Below, piece by piece: positions 37,406-46,098 of a stretch of DNA of 64,000 nucleotides; within the stretch, counting starts at the first letter, position 1; each line of letters starts with the position of its first letter. The DNA comes from CAWKOH01 sp963851245. GTDB taxonomy: Bacteria; Actinomycetota; Acidimicrobiia; Acidimicrobiales; Palsa-688. A program made the translations under genes and the position numbers. The notes below the pieces were generated by a model that saw only the letters and a list, made by a program, of their open reading frames with translations, ran no database searches and was not told the origin of the DNA. The stretch spans positions 62,001-126,000 of the forward strand of contig CAWKOH010000010.1 in assembly GCA_963851245.1 (NCBI GenBank). Reading direction: 5' to 3'.

Positions 37406-38179
37406 GCGAGTACACGCTCGACGTCCTGCTCCACGGCAGTCCCCGCGAAGGACTCCGGATTGACCGCATGGTGCATCATGACCACGTTGGTGCACGTAAA
37501 CGCCTTGAACTGCCCCTCGTCGATGGTGCCGCGCTCGACCAGCTCCCAGCACTCGACTAGAACCTGGCGCATGTCGGGCACGTCCCAATGGCCGATGTCA
37601 GACGCGAAGATCGGTTTCAGTTGCCGTCCGAGCGGGAGAAGGTCAGAGCGGAAGGCCAGTGCTGTGAGCGGATCGTCGCCTTCGCATCCGAAGTAGAACT
37701 GCCGGGTGAACATCTCGACGATGTCATCAGGGGACTGAATCAGGGAGTCCTTGAAGTCATCTACGTCATCGAGCGACTGGGGCTGGGCGGCCTCGGTGTA
37801 GGGTCGCAGGGTGGCCTCGAGGTCACGGCGGAACGGTCGCATGGGCGGGGATGCATACTGTTCGAAGAGATCCTCCATCAGGCTCACGTCGATCGCCGAC
37901 GGGTCATAGTCGGCCATGGCCGACCGGTTCCGCTTCTCGTAGTGGCTCAACATGTCGGAGCATCATCAGGGGAGAGCTGACGTCCTCGTACCGCCACACG
38001 TCACACCACTCCCCCTCGGGGTCTTCCACCCAACCGACGCTGGCGCCGGCCTTGCGCATTCGTCGCCGTTCGACTCGAGGTCCCTCAGCCCGATGTGAAC
38101 TCGGTAAACGCGCCTGCCAGAGATCGGGGGGCTCGAGGACATGGTCGTCGACTGAGATGATCTTCGGAAAGTCTTGCAT
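37402..38179 (-). pseudogene. Amidohydrolase (SVDDH subgroup), internal deletion
   Basis: ATG 38179 begins MQDFPKIISVDDHVLEPPDL and continues through CDVWRYEDVSSPLM, the first 75 residues of an SVDDH-type Amidohydro_2 protein. Near 37950 this joins, out of frame, the last 180 residues from ATG 37953: FTRQFYFGCEGDDPLTALAF, IFASDIGHWDVPDMRQVLVE and VVMMHHAVNPESFAGT. The central barrel, about 150-200 residues, is missing. The metal-site Asp in FASDIGHWD survives. A 183-aa C-terminal peptide could be translated but would be inactive. Confidence 0.85.
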
Positions 38180-38253
38180 CAGATTTTTCCTTTTCGAGGT
38201 TCCACTAGGTCGCTCTCGCTGAGATAACGGGTCATATGTGCGTATCCTGGTTC

Positions 38254-38973
38254 CTAGAAGACACTGATGGTGTCCGGGCTCCGCTCCGGTCGGGTAAGTG
38301 CCCGCAGGACGGCGAGGTCTCCATGGACCGAGCGGGCCGCCTCCACCATCGTTTGAATGGCTATGTCGACCGCGGCCCGGGGGGGCTTGGCTTCCAGGTC
38401 GACGCTGCATGCGAGATCGTCGGCATGAACGACAAGTTCTACAACCCGGGTGGCGAGGTAGCCCAGAAATGACAGGGTATGCCCGGAGATCTGCACTTCG
38501 GCCGGGTAGTCGCCGCCCAGGAGGAGGGATACCTTCTCGATCCGTTCCTGGTAAGCGTTTCGGACGGCCTCCCACCCCCAGTCGGCTACATGCTCGGCAT
38601 CCAGTCGGACCTGCCTGTGCTCCGGCCCATTCAGGTCGTCGGCGTTGCCCACTCGAAGCCAGGTCCAATGGCCAGCCGACGACGGCGGCGACGGTCGCTG
38701 AGTTCCATCAGGTCGGCCTGGGTGAATCCCCTCGGCCCGCTGACCCACACGCCGCAGCACGAGGAACATATGTCCGGCCACTGCCCCGACGGTCATCAGC
38801 TCCAGGGTGCTCGGACCCGTCCAACGACGTCCGACCTTGTCGGAGGCAACCAGGCCCCCCACGTAATCGGCCGCCTCGAGAAAGGCGTCGATCGCCGGAG
38901 GACGGTGGCCTGAATGCCCGCGTTCACCAGCGGAGAAGGGGCGAATATCCGACCGGCTCCCGAACGAGACCAC
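38254..38973 (-). CDS. Maleylpyruvate isomerase-fold (DinB-like, MDMPI_N) protein
   Basis: About 239 aa. It has a four-helix DinB-like bundle with AIDAFLEAADYVGGLVASDK, WTGPSTLELMTVGAVAGHMF and the metal-type His in GHMF. A later ELVVHADDLACSVDLE block is typical of TIGR03083-type mycothiol-dependent proteins. Members are isomerases or transferases using mycothiol; this one is unassigned. Start GTG 38973: CATAAT (38980-38985) lies 6 nt upstream, so a leaderless transcript is likely. An open frame back to 39237 is antisense to the remnant at 39023. Confidence 0.82.
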   Translation of the reverse strand: MVSFGSRSDIRPFSAGERGHSGHRPPAIDAFLEAADYVGGLVASDKVGRRWTGPSTLELMTVGAVAGHMFLVLRRVGQRAEGIHPGRPDGTQRPSPPSSAGHWTWLRVGNADDLNGPEHRQVRLDAEHVADWGWEAVRNAYQERIEKVSLLLGGDYPAEVQISGHTLSFLGYLATRVVELVVHADDLACSVDLEAKPPRAAVDIAIQTMVEAARSVHGDLAVLRALTRPERSPDTISVF

Positions 38974-39022
38974 ATGGCTATTATGGCAGCGTTCCTCTTG
39001 GCGCAAAAATGGGTACCTATAT

Positions 39023-39325
39023 ATGCACACTCCCAATGAACAAGGCGTTGTCATAGACCCGCAGATCATCTCAGTAGATGACCACATGACTGAGCCGCCG
39101 GATCTCTGGACGTCCAGGTTGCCTGCCCGGTTCCAGGAGCGAGCTCCCCGGGTCGAACGGGACCAGGCTCTGGTCCAACTAGATGGAGCCCTCCCTCCGG
39201 AGCTGGCCGGCTCTACAGCGAGCCTGAAGGAATTCATTCAGTTGTGGTGCGGGGCGTCAGCATCGTCGAGGACGGCCGAATCACCGGAACTAAACCCGGC
39301 CAAGTGCTGAGAAGCCGGAACAGCT
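39023..39325 (+). pseudogene. Collapsed amidohydrolase-deacylase pair
   Basis: From ATG 39023 the frame gives QIISVDDHMTEPPDLWTSRL and PARFQERAPRVERDQ, the N-terminus of an SVDDH-subgroup Amidohydro_2 protein. After about 30 unassigned residues the sequence shifts frame near 39240 and reads VVVRGVSIVEDGRITGTKPG followed by QVLRSRNS and a stop at 39323-39325. That is the last beta-sandwich strand set of a type B deacylase (compare VLVNGDSLVEEGQLSDVRPG at the end of the 41007-42713 product). One deletion thus removed most of both adjacent genes and left their outer ends. Confidence 0.75.
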
Positions 39326-39403
39326 GAGAGAACCCGGCGAAGGGCGGCAAATTGGGAGTTTCGCAAGCGAGAGCCGGTCCCAAGATCGCTATCAGGAGCA
39401 GAA

Positions 39404-39718
39404 ATGACGGTTGACGAAATCAGCACCACAGTTGTCCCCGACGAGTTTCGCCTTGGCGACGAGTTCGTCCCTCGTTCCCGTTACCACTCGCGCGAACACG
39501 AGCGCCTCGAGATCGATCACCCGTTTCCGAGGACCTGGCTGGCTGCCTGCCGCGAGGAGTTGGTGGAGACGCCGGGGTCATACCTCTAGTTCGAGTTTCA
39601 TGGTTGGATGTGGAACCTCGACGGATTGAGCAACTTCGTGCTCGATCCCGACCAGTTCACGACTCAGTGCCTGAGTGATCTGTCTCAGACGGGAAGAGGA
39701 CGCTCCGGCTCCGAATGA
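39404..39718 (+). pseudogene. Rieske ring-hydroxylating oxygenase alpha subunit, remnant
   Basis: ATG 39404 opens a frame with FVPRSRYHSREHERLEIDHP and FPRTWLAACREELVETPGSYL, the N-terminus of aromatic-ring-hydroxylating oxygenase large subunits. A TAG at 39587-39589 follows. The same frame then continues FEFHGWMWNLDGLSNFVLDP, the block after the second Cys-x2-His ligand set (the usual C-P-F-H-G-W reads F-E-F-H-G-W). About 35-40 residues with the first Cys-x-His pair are deleted, and the catalytic domain is gone: the frame ends inside the convergent amidohydrolase gene. Confidence 0.8.
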
Positions 39719-40938
39719 CGAAAGAGATCGGTCGCGTTCTTCCAACAGATGAGCCGTTGCTCTTCTACCGGAATACCCTCAAGGTGGTCTTTCAACAACG
39801 GCTGCGTGTCGGGCCAGGTCGAGTCCGAGTGAGGATAATCGGATTCCACCATTATGTTGTCCACCCCGATCACCTGACGGGTCAGAAATCCCGAGCGATC
39901 GTCCAGCGCGCAGAACCAGAAGTTCCGTCTGAGCATCTCCGAGGTTGGATACCTTTGGAAAGCTTCGAGTCGTTCCCTCGCGGGATCGTCATGGCGGGCT
40001 CGCAGGTGGTCGACTCGATCGATCGCGGCCGCGACCCATCCGATTCCACCTTCTGACATAGCTATCTTGATGCCTGGAAATCGCTGAGGAACACCCGAGT
40101 AGAGCCAGTCAAGACAGTAGATGAAAGACGATGCTTCGAAGAGAGCACCGATGAGCGTCTGAGGGGCGTCGTCGGACGTGGTCACGGTCTCACCCGCCGA
40201 CCCAACATGAAGGCATATGACGGTTTCGGTTTGCTCGCATGCGGCGAAGAAGGGATCCCAGTAGCCGCTGTGTATCGACGGGAGCCCCAGGCGGTGAGGT
40301 GCCTCCGAAAAGGTGACTGCCTTCATTCCCCGGTCAGCGTTGCGGCGGATCTCCTCGGCTGCGAACAGCGGATCCCGCAGGTACGGGAGCTGATTGGGTA
40401 TCAACCGGTCGGGATAGGCCGCGCACCAGTTCTCCAGATGCCAGTCGTTGTAGGCCCGAATCGCAGCCATGGCCAGAGCGTCGTCTTCGGGCCACAGGGA
40501 TAGTCGCTGGCCGACGAATCCAGCCAGGAAGGATGGAAAGCAGAGCGATGCCCACACGCCGTTTATGTCCATATCTCGTATCCGGTAGTTGACGTCCCAG
40601 GTGCCTCGACGCATGTGCTCGAATCGGGTTGGCTCCAGGGACAACTCTTCCCGGGGCCGTCCGACGACCGCGTTTATACCGATGTTGGGCAAGACTTTGT
40701 CCAGCCATAGCCAGGCCTGTCCGCCGTTGTCCGTATCGACGATCCGGGGCTGATCCTCCTTGAAACGTGAGGGAAAGCGCCCCTCGAAAATATCCGGGGG
40801 TTCGACAACGTGGTCGTCCACCGAGACAATGGTCGCCCAGGGCTGGCGAGGAGGTGGATCCGGAAGCAGAGTTACGGTCCCGGTGCCCAGTGTCTCACCA
40901 CCTACTCCCTTGAACAGGCCCTCCCGTTCAACCTGCAT
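39685..40938 (-). CDS. Amidohydrolase family protein, SVDDH subgroup
   Basis: About 417 aa. Landmarks are TIVSVDDHVVEPPDIFEGRF, ICLHVGSAGE (middle His), IKIAMSEGGIGW and MVESDYPHSDSTWPD with the metal Asp. It lies 68 nt downstream of the type B deacylase gene on the same strand. ATG 40938 has AAAGGGGGA ahead and is preferred to a TTG at 40956. A 20-bp dyad sits 22 nt before the start, so this gene may have its own regulated promoter in addition to read-through. Confidence 0.9.
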   Translation of the reverse strand: MQVEREGLFKGVGGETLGTGTVTLLPDPPPRQPWATIVSVDDHVVEPPDIFEGRFPSRFKEDQPRIVDTDNGGQAWLWLDKVLPNIGINAVVGRPREELSLEPTRFEHMRRGTWDVNYRIRDMDINGVWASLCFPSFLAGFVGQRLSLWPEDDALAMAAIRAYNDWHLENWCAAYPDRLIPNQLPYLRDPLFAAEEIRRNADRGMKAVTFSEAPHRLGLPSIHSGYWDPFFAACEQTETVICLHVGSAGETVTTSDDAPQTLIGALFEASSFIYCLDWLYSGVPQRFPGIKIAMSEGGIGWVAAAIDRVDHLRARHDDPARERLEAFQRYPTSEMLRRNFWFCALDDRSGFLTRQVIGVDNIMVESDYPHSDSTWPDTQPLLKDHLEGIPVEEQRLICWKNATDLFRHSEPERPLPV

Positions 40939-40959
40939 GTGGTCCCCCTTTGACAAGGG

Positions 40960-40979
40960 TTGCTACAGCGCTATAACAA
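40960..40979. promoter_or_regulatory. 20-bp imperfect dyad before amidohydrolase gene
   Basis: TTGCTACAGCGCTATAACAA is a dyad around AGCGCT with 8 of 10 positions matching. On the minus strand TATAGC within it could be a -10 box. The TTGCTA arm is shared with the perfect repeat at 23864-23881, suggesting one regulator family for both sites. Confidence 0.4.
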
Positions 40980-41006
40980 TCTCGTCCTTCAATGGCTTGT
41001 CTAATA

Positions 41007-42713
41007 TCACGTCAGGGCAGGCGTCACCGTGTCTTGCCCGGAGCGCAAGATCCTCCCCGGCCTGACATCGCTGAGCTGGCCTTCCTCAACCAGTGAATCG
41101 CCGTTGACCAGCACCTGCTCGATTCCAGTGCCCTCGCAGTAGAGCCGACCTGCTCCCCCGGGAAGGTCGAACCTCGTTCTTACCTCGTCGTGGCCGACAG
41201 TGTCCTCATCGAAGATCACAAGGTCGGCGACGGCGCCCTCGCGGAGGACCCCGCGGTCGGCCAGCCCATATAGAGCAGCCGGCTCCGACGTGAGCAAGCG
41301 AACTGCCTCCTCGGTGCTGATCAGCCCATGCTCCCGAACCCCGAGGCTCAGGAGATCCGTGGTGTAGCTGAACGTCGAGATCATGTCGAGATGGGCGCCG
41401 GCATCTGACCCACCTACGATCGTCCTGGGATCGAGCCAGAAGTCGCGCCGAATCGGCCAGTCACTGGGATCGTCGCTTTCGGCTCCGTACGTAAACGACG
41501 TCCGCAGACCGTCCGCCACAACGATGTCGATCAGAGTGTCGAACGGCGTGGTACCAGCTTCGGCCGCAATGTCAGCTACACGCCGGCCCTCATGCCGCTT
41601 GGTCTCCTCAGAAAATGACTCGATGATACGTTTCGAGCCCCAGTCGGCCAGGGCCCGTCGGCGCGAATCTGCTGCAGCCAAAGCCCCGAGTTGGGCTCGG
41701 GCAACCGGATCGGACAACACCCGAAGCTTCTCCGCTGGCGCCAGGCACATGGCATGGCCCCAGCCCTCGAAACTATCCAGCACGAATCCGCTGAGAAAGC
41801 ACAAGCGGAACTCCGAAACAAAGGGGATGACCAAACCAACCACCTTGCCACCGGCCGACCGTGCGAGATCGGAAAGCCCAAGCATCCGGCGATAGTCATC
41901 ACTGTTATTAGCTGATGGGGCGATGAGGTTCCAGTTGAGCGGACGCTGGGCCGCAGTCGTCATGTCGAGCATGACCTGACGCCGGGCGTCGTCCCACAGC
42001 TGCCCGGCTACGAATTCGAGCGAGGTCCCGAGCAACTCGCTGCAAACTCCCGCGAGGGAAACCAGTTCCTCGTTCGTTGCATGTCGCGACGGAACGGGCT
42101 GTCCGGCGGCGTCGTTGTGGGTGATAGACCAACTCGAAGAGAACCCCAAGGCTCCGGCTTCAATGCCGGCACGAAGGAGGTCGCACATCTGCGCTACTTC
42201 GACCTGTGTCGCTGGCCGTCCGGTGGCCTCGTCCCCCATCACGACGCTTCTCAATGCACAATGCCCCACCATGAAGCCGGCGTTAACCGCCAGAGTCCCA
42301 TCCAGGCGATCCAGATAGTCTTCGGTCGAGGTCCAGTCCCATGGGACCCCGGACTGCAAGGAGTCAACCGGCATACCTTCCACCCGGGCCAGCATCGACA
42401 GAAGGTAGTCAGCGGCACGAGGGACGAGCGGGGCGACGCTGAAGCCGCAATTCCCGCCGATCACCGTGGTGACCCCGTGCAGGGGGGATGGGGTAAGTGC
42501 CAGATCCCAGAATCCCTGGACGTCGAGATGGGTATGGACGTCGATAAAGCCGGGCGCCACGATCAGCCCCTCGGCATCGATAATGCGCCGACCGGCGCCC
42601 ACCTCCCGATCGATGGCGGTCACCCGGCCGCCGTCGATGGCGACATCGAGCGTGCGCCGTTCGCCCCCCGTACCATCCACAACGCAACCACCGCGTACAA
42701 CTACGTCGTGCAT
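41007..42713 (-). CDS. N-acyl-D-amino-acid deacylase-like amidohydrolase (type B)
   Basis: A 568-aa protein. It has FIDVHTHLDVQGFWD (HxH near residues 60-62), GGNCGFSVAP (Cys near 89) and GGSDAGAHLDM near the C-terminus with the catalytic-type Asp. A PSRHATNEEL segment takes the place of the YxxHxRxE motif and keeps one His; no SHHK motif is evident. N- and C-terminal strands form the beta-sandwich. With the SVDDH-type amidohydrolase downstream it makes the same kind of pair as 49745/48319, though there the two genes are divergent. Substrate unknown. Confidence 0.88.
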   Translation of the reverse strand: MHDVVVRGGCVVDGTGGERRTLDVAIDGGRVTAIDREVGAGRRIIDAEGLIVAPGFIDVHTHLDVQGFWDLALTPSPLHGVTTVIGGNCGFSVAPLVPRAADYLLSMLARVEGMPVDSLQSGVPWDWTSTEDYLDRLDGTLAVNAGFMVGHCALRSVVMGDEATGRPATQVEVAQMCDLLRAGIEAGALGFSSSWSITHNDAAGQPVPSRHATNEELVSLAGVCSELLGTSLEFVAGQLWDDARRQVMLDMTTAAQRPLNWNLIAPSANNSDDYRRMLGLSDLARSAGGKVVGLVIPFVSEFRLCFLSGFVLDSFEGWGHAMCLAPAEKLRVLSDPVARAQLGALAAADSRRRALADWGSKRIIESFSEETKRHEGRRVADIAAEAGTTPFDTLIDIVVADGLRTSFTYGAESDDPSDWPIRRDFWLDPRTIVGGSDAGAHLDMISTFSYTTDLLSLGVREHGLISTEEAVRLLTSEPAALYGLADRGVLREGAVADLVIFDEDTVGHDEVRTRFDLPGGAGRLYCEGTGIEQVLVNGDSLVEEGQLSDVRPGRILRSGQDTVTPALT

Positions 42714-42991
42714 TCCGCTCCTCCTATTCGGTGGAAGCTTTCGGCGCGCCCCACGGGGGCAGCACCAGGTCCCATCCGGGGCAACCCCCTCCCGGGCTCG
42801 GGAAGAGCCTCCTCGCGGGACGGAACCCTACAGTATCATCGCTCCCATGGAGGGACTCATTTTGGGAAAAGTTGTGCGTATATCTGAACCCGACTTAGGT
42901 GACCACAGCGGCCGCAGCTCACACTTCCGACAATGGAACGCCTGGTTAACCCGTTAAGACCGGCGTCCTCTGCGCAGAGAGGAGCCTTATC
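42714..42991. other. Divergent gap between deacylase and MerB-like genes
   Basis: No gene is visible. A TGTGCGTATATC element at 42873-42884 resembles AT-rich elements at 3011, 39018 and 49622. GAGAGGAG at 42977-42984 is the ribosome-binding site of the MerB-like gene. Confidence 0.4.
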
Positions 42992-43732
42992 ATGCACGAA
43001 ATCTTCTCGGAATACGGAGCCTGCGGCAACACGGCCCAGGAGTATTTCGAGCTGAGCAGCGACGCCAAACGACTTCGCAGGTACTTCGAGGACCATTTTC
43101 TCGAGCGTGGCCAGGGACCTTCCATCCCAGACATCATGAACGACCTCGGGTTCGATCAGGCCCGAACCTGGGCCGCATTACATGAGCTGGAGCACGGTGT
43201 TCAGGTCATGTTTGTCCCGGGCACCGAAAATCTGGTCAAGATGCCGCCCTTCAGTTACGTGCCGACCCGGCACCGCGTCGGCGTCGACGATCGGAACTGG
43301 TACGCAGGCTGTGCCGGGGAGTCCTGTGCTATCAACGGCCTTTTCCCAGGGAAGCTGGTTACGGTCACTTCTACGTGCCCGGACTGCTGGGATAAGATTG
43401 TATTTCGAGCAAAGGACCGTGAGCTCGTCTCCATCGAGCCAGACACTTCGGTTATCCATATCGGCATCCACTCGCGTGATTTTCGCAAGGAGTGGAACAT
43501 AACCTGCGACAGCATCAACTTCTTCAGGTCACGCGAGCACGTGGAAATCTGGGAGAATCAGTTTCCCGATAAAGGAGGGGCGATCATTCCGGCTCAACTC
43601 GGCCTCAAATGGGTAGATGCCATTTCGCGGTCGAGGTACTGGGACTATGACAGAGGCCCGGACGTGGCGAGCAGCGATGCCATGATCGAGGGTTTCGCCC
43701 GTCTCGGTGTGGACGTCAGTGTCTGGAAGTAG
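42992..43732 (+). CDS. Alkylmercury lyase-like (MerB-fold) protein
   Basis: A 246-aa protein. An N-terminal helical region (residues 20-70, with PSIPDIMNDLGFDQARTWAA) resembles the winged helix of MerB. Cys107 in GCAGESC lies at the MerB Cys96 position; the MerB Asp99 position holds Glu110. Cys129 and Cys132 form TCPDC, and Cys172 in ITCDSINFFRSREH corresponds to Cys159. Both catalytic cysteines are thus kept. No merA, merR or merT lies near. Its stop overlaps the ribosome-binding site of the acyl-CoA ligase 7 nt on, so it is co-expressed with CoA-dependent catabolism and may not act on mercury at all. Confidence 0.75.
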   Translation: MHEIFSEYGACGNTAQEYFELSSDAKRLRRYFEDHFLERGQGPSIPDIMNDLGFDQARTWAALHELEHGVQVMFVPGTENLVKMPPFSYVPTRHRVGVDDRNWYAGCAGESCAINGLFPGKLVTVTSTCPDCWDKIVFRAKDRELVSIEPDTSVIHIGIHSRDFRKEWNITCDSINFFRSREHVEIWENQFPDKGGAIIPAQLGLKWVDAISRSRYWDYDRGPDVASSDAMIEGFARLGVDVSVWK

Positions 43733-43738
43733 GAGCTC

Positions 43739-45323
43739 GTGCCCGCAAGCAGGGACCAGCCGGGACGAGCTATACCGGAAGCTAGATCTGCGAGGAAGGG
43801 TGTAGAGGCCTTGGAAAAGTCTCCGATGGCGGTCTCCTTCGGAGCGCGCTTGACAGAGCTCGCCCGGGAGAAGGGAGACGAAACGGCGCTAATCTTTGCC
43901 GCCAGTTCCGGTCAGGACGAGATGTATTCGTGGTCATGGCTGGAACGCCGCGCCAACCAAATGGCCCGCCTGCTGCAAGCGGCCGCGGTGGGCCACGAGG
44001 ACATAGTCGCCGTCGCCTTGCCAAGCTCGCCCGAACACGTGACGGTCACATTCGGGACCTGGAAGCTCGGTGCATCCGCGCTGCCCCTTCGAAGCGAGTT
44101 GCCACGGTGGGAACGGGACCGGCTTCTGGCTGTAGCCGGCCAGCGCGTCCTCGTCTCCGATTGGGAAACCTATGGACTTACCAGGATCTCCACGGAGGAC
44201 CTGGCCAAAGGCAGGACGCTCGACGACTCTGCGATTCCCCATCCTCCCGTTCCTGCTCATGCGCAACGTAATTGCTACGTCCGGGTCGACAGGCACACCC
44301 AAGATAATCATCAGCTCCAATCCGGGTCTCTACTCGCCGAGAGAAGGAGACCCGTCCGGCAACGTGACCGCCGACGCAGGCGTCGTTCTCTGCGCTTCGC
44401 CGCTCTATCACACCAACGGGTCCGCGTCCTGCTTTCCGCCGCTTCTGGCGGGCTCGAAGGTCGTCTTAATGGAGCGCTTCGAGGCGGCGCGAGCTGTAGA
44501 CCTCATCGAGCGCTATGGGGTGACGGGAACGATACTCGTCCCCACCATGTTGCAGCGCATCGCCCGCCTGGGGGGAATCAGAGACCGCGACTTGTCGAGC
44601 CTGGCGCTTGTTCACTACGGTGGCGCCAGCTTGCCCGAATGGGTGGCGAGGACGTGGCTCGAGCTCATTCCGCCGGAGCGATTCATCTTCTCTTACGGGG
44701 GAACTGAGGGGATTGGGCTGGCCATGTGCACCGGGAAGGAGTGGCTGGAGCGGCCCGGCACGGCCGGTAAGGGCCTCGGCTGCGACATCGTAATCCTGGA
44801 TAGGGAGGGGAACGAGCTTGCCCCGGGTGAGGTTGGGGAGATCTACATGCGATCGCACCGGGACACCCCACCCTTCGAGTACGTGGGGGTGCCGACGCCG
44901 GAACCTATCAAGGGAGGCTTCCGTAGCTTCGGTGACATGGGACACCTCGATGAGGCGGGGTACCTCTTCATCGCCGATCGCCGCCAGGACATGATCGTGA
45001 CAGGCGGAGTGAACGTCTTTCCGGCCGAGATCGAAGCCGTTCTGTCGGAGCATCCAGGGATACTCGACTCGGTTGTAATCGGCTTGGTCGACCCTGAATG
45101 GGGGCACCGCGTCCATGCCATCGTCCAGCCCACCGACCCAGATCGCCCTCCGGATTTAGACGCCTTGAGGGCATATTGCAAGGAACGACTCGCGGGTCCC
45201 AAGGTGCCCAAGTCCTTCGAGGTCGTCGCCGAACTACCGCGAACGACAGCGGGAAAGATAACCCGACAGAGGCTCATCGAGGAACGGATAGCGGAGGGTC
45301 GGGCTCCGACGAGCTCCGATTGA
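43739..45323 (+). pseudogene. Acyl-CoA synthetase (AMP-binding), one frameshift
   Basis: GTG 43739, preceded by TAGGAG, begins a frame with SWSWLERRANQMARLLQAAA and VAVALPSSPEHVTVTFGTWK. Near 44251-44256 similarity moves to the next frame, which carries the P-loop ATSGSTGTPK, FSYGGTEGIGLAM, FGDMGHLDEAGYLFIADRRQ and the C-terminal Lys region PRTTAGKITRQRL. Adding one base there would restore a protein of about 527 aa. Everything needed for adenylation is present, so this is either a very recent mutation or a sequencing error. It would activate a carboxylic acid to its CoA ester, feeding the crotonase 22 nt downstream. Confidence 0.85.
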
Positions 45324-45345
45324 CCCTTCCAGCTAGGGATTGCGA

Positions 45346-46083
45346 GTGACCATCAGATTCGAGGTCCGGGACCGAATAGCCTACATGAGCCTTACACGAC
45401 CGGAGAAGCACAACGCGATTCGCGACCAGGACCTGATCGCTATGGCTAGCGCGCTGCGATCCTTTGACGCCGACGACCTGGCTGACGTCGGCATCCTCTA
45501 CGGGCAGGGACGGTCCTTCTCGAGTGGTTCCGATGTCGGAGACAGGGTGCAGCGCTCTCTCAATGAAGGTGGGTTGGAGGGCCCGTCTGAAACCGACGCC
45601 ATTCTGAATACCACCAACTGGAAGCCGTTGATCGCAGCTGTCGACGGGTACTGCCTGGGACAGGGATTGGCGCTTGCCTTTCTGTGCGACCTTGTCGTAG
45701 CCACCACCACGGCTTGCTTTCAGCTAAGCGAGGCGCAGATGGGCGTTCCTACCGTTGCGTTTGTCGAGAGGCTAGGCGGTATTGCTCCACTAGCGATGGA
45801 GGCGGGATTGACCGGACGGTTCTTCTCGGCCGAGGAGGCGAAGCAAGCGGGGATCATCTCCAAGGTGGTGGACGAGGGCCAGCATGTGGCGGCGGCCGAG
45901 GACCTCGCCGGCCAGATATTGCAAAATCCTCAAGGTGGCGTCAGGGAGCTGGTCCGTTACCTTCGAGCCGTCGTAGCCGAGAGGCTTCAGCGAGCCCGGA
46001 ATCTCGGGGGCCAGTTCGACTGGGTCAACGATCCGGAGTCGAGGCGAGCCGTCGAAGCCAGGATCACCCAGCATCGACGATAG
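45346..46083 (+). CDS. Enoyl-CoA hydratase/isomerase (crotonase) family protein
   Basis: About 245 aa. It has RPEKHNAIRDQDLI, the oxyanion segment FSSGSDVGD, AAVDGYCLGQGLALAFLCDL, and LSEAQMGV. The first catalytic-Glu position is Ala (GLALA) while the second keeps Glu (SEAQ), so isomerase or hydrolase activity is possible. GTG 45346 is chosen over a TTG two codons upstream. It lies between the CoA ligase and an LLM oxidoreductase on the same strand, a likely operon. Confidence 0.87.
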   Translation: MTIRFEVRDRIAYMSLTRPEKHNAIRDQDLIAMASALRSFDADDLADVGILYGQGRSFSSGSDVGDRVQRSLNEGGLEGPSETDAILNTTNWKPLIAAVDGYCLGQGLALAFLCDLVVATTTACFQLSEAQMGVPTVAFVERLGGIAPLAMEAGLTGRFFSAEEAKQAGIISKVVDEGQHVAAAEDLAGQILQNPQGGVRELVRYLRAVVAERLQRARNLGGQFDWVNDPESRRAVEARITQHRR

Positions 46084-46098
46084 TCATAGTCTCTTGCC

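Noticed and set aside
37402..37953. Reading the 183-aa frame as a standalone small protein
   Set aside because: It matches only the C-terminal part of an amidohydrolase whose N-terminus lies just upstream in another frame, so it is a remnant.
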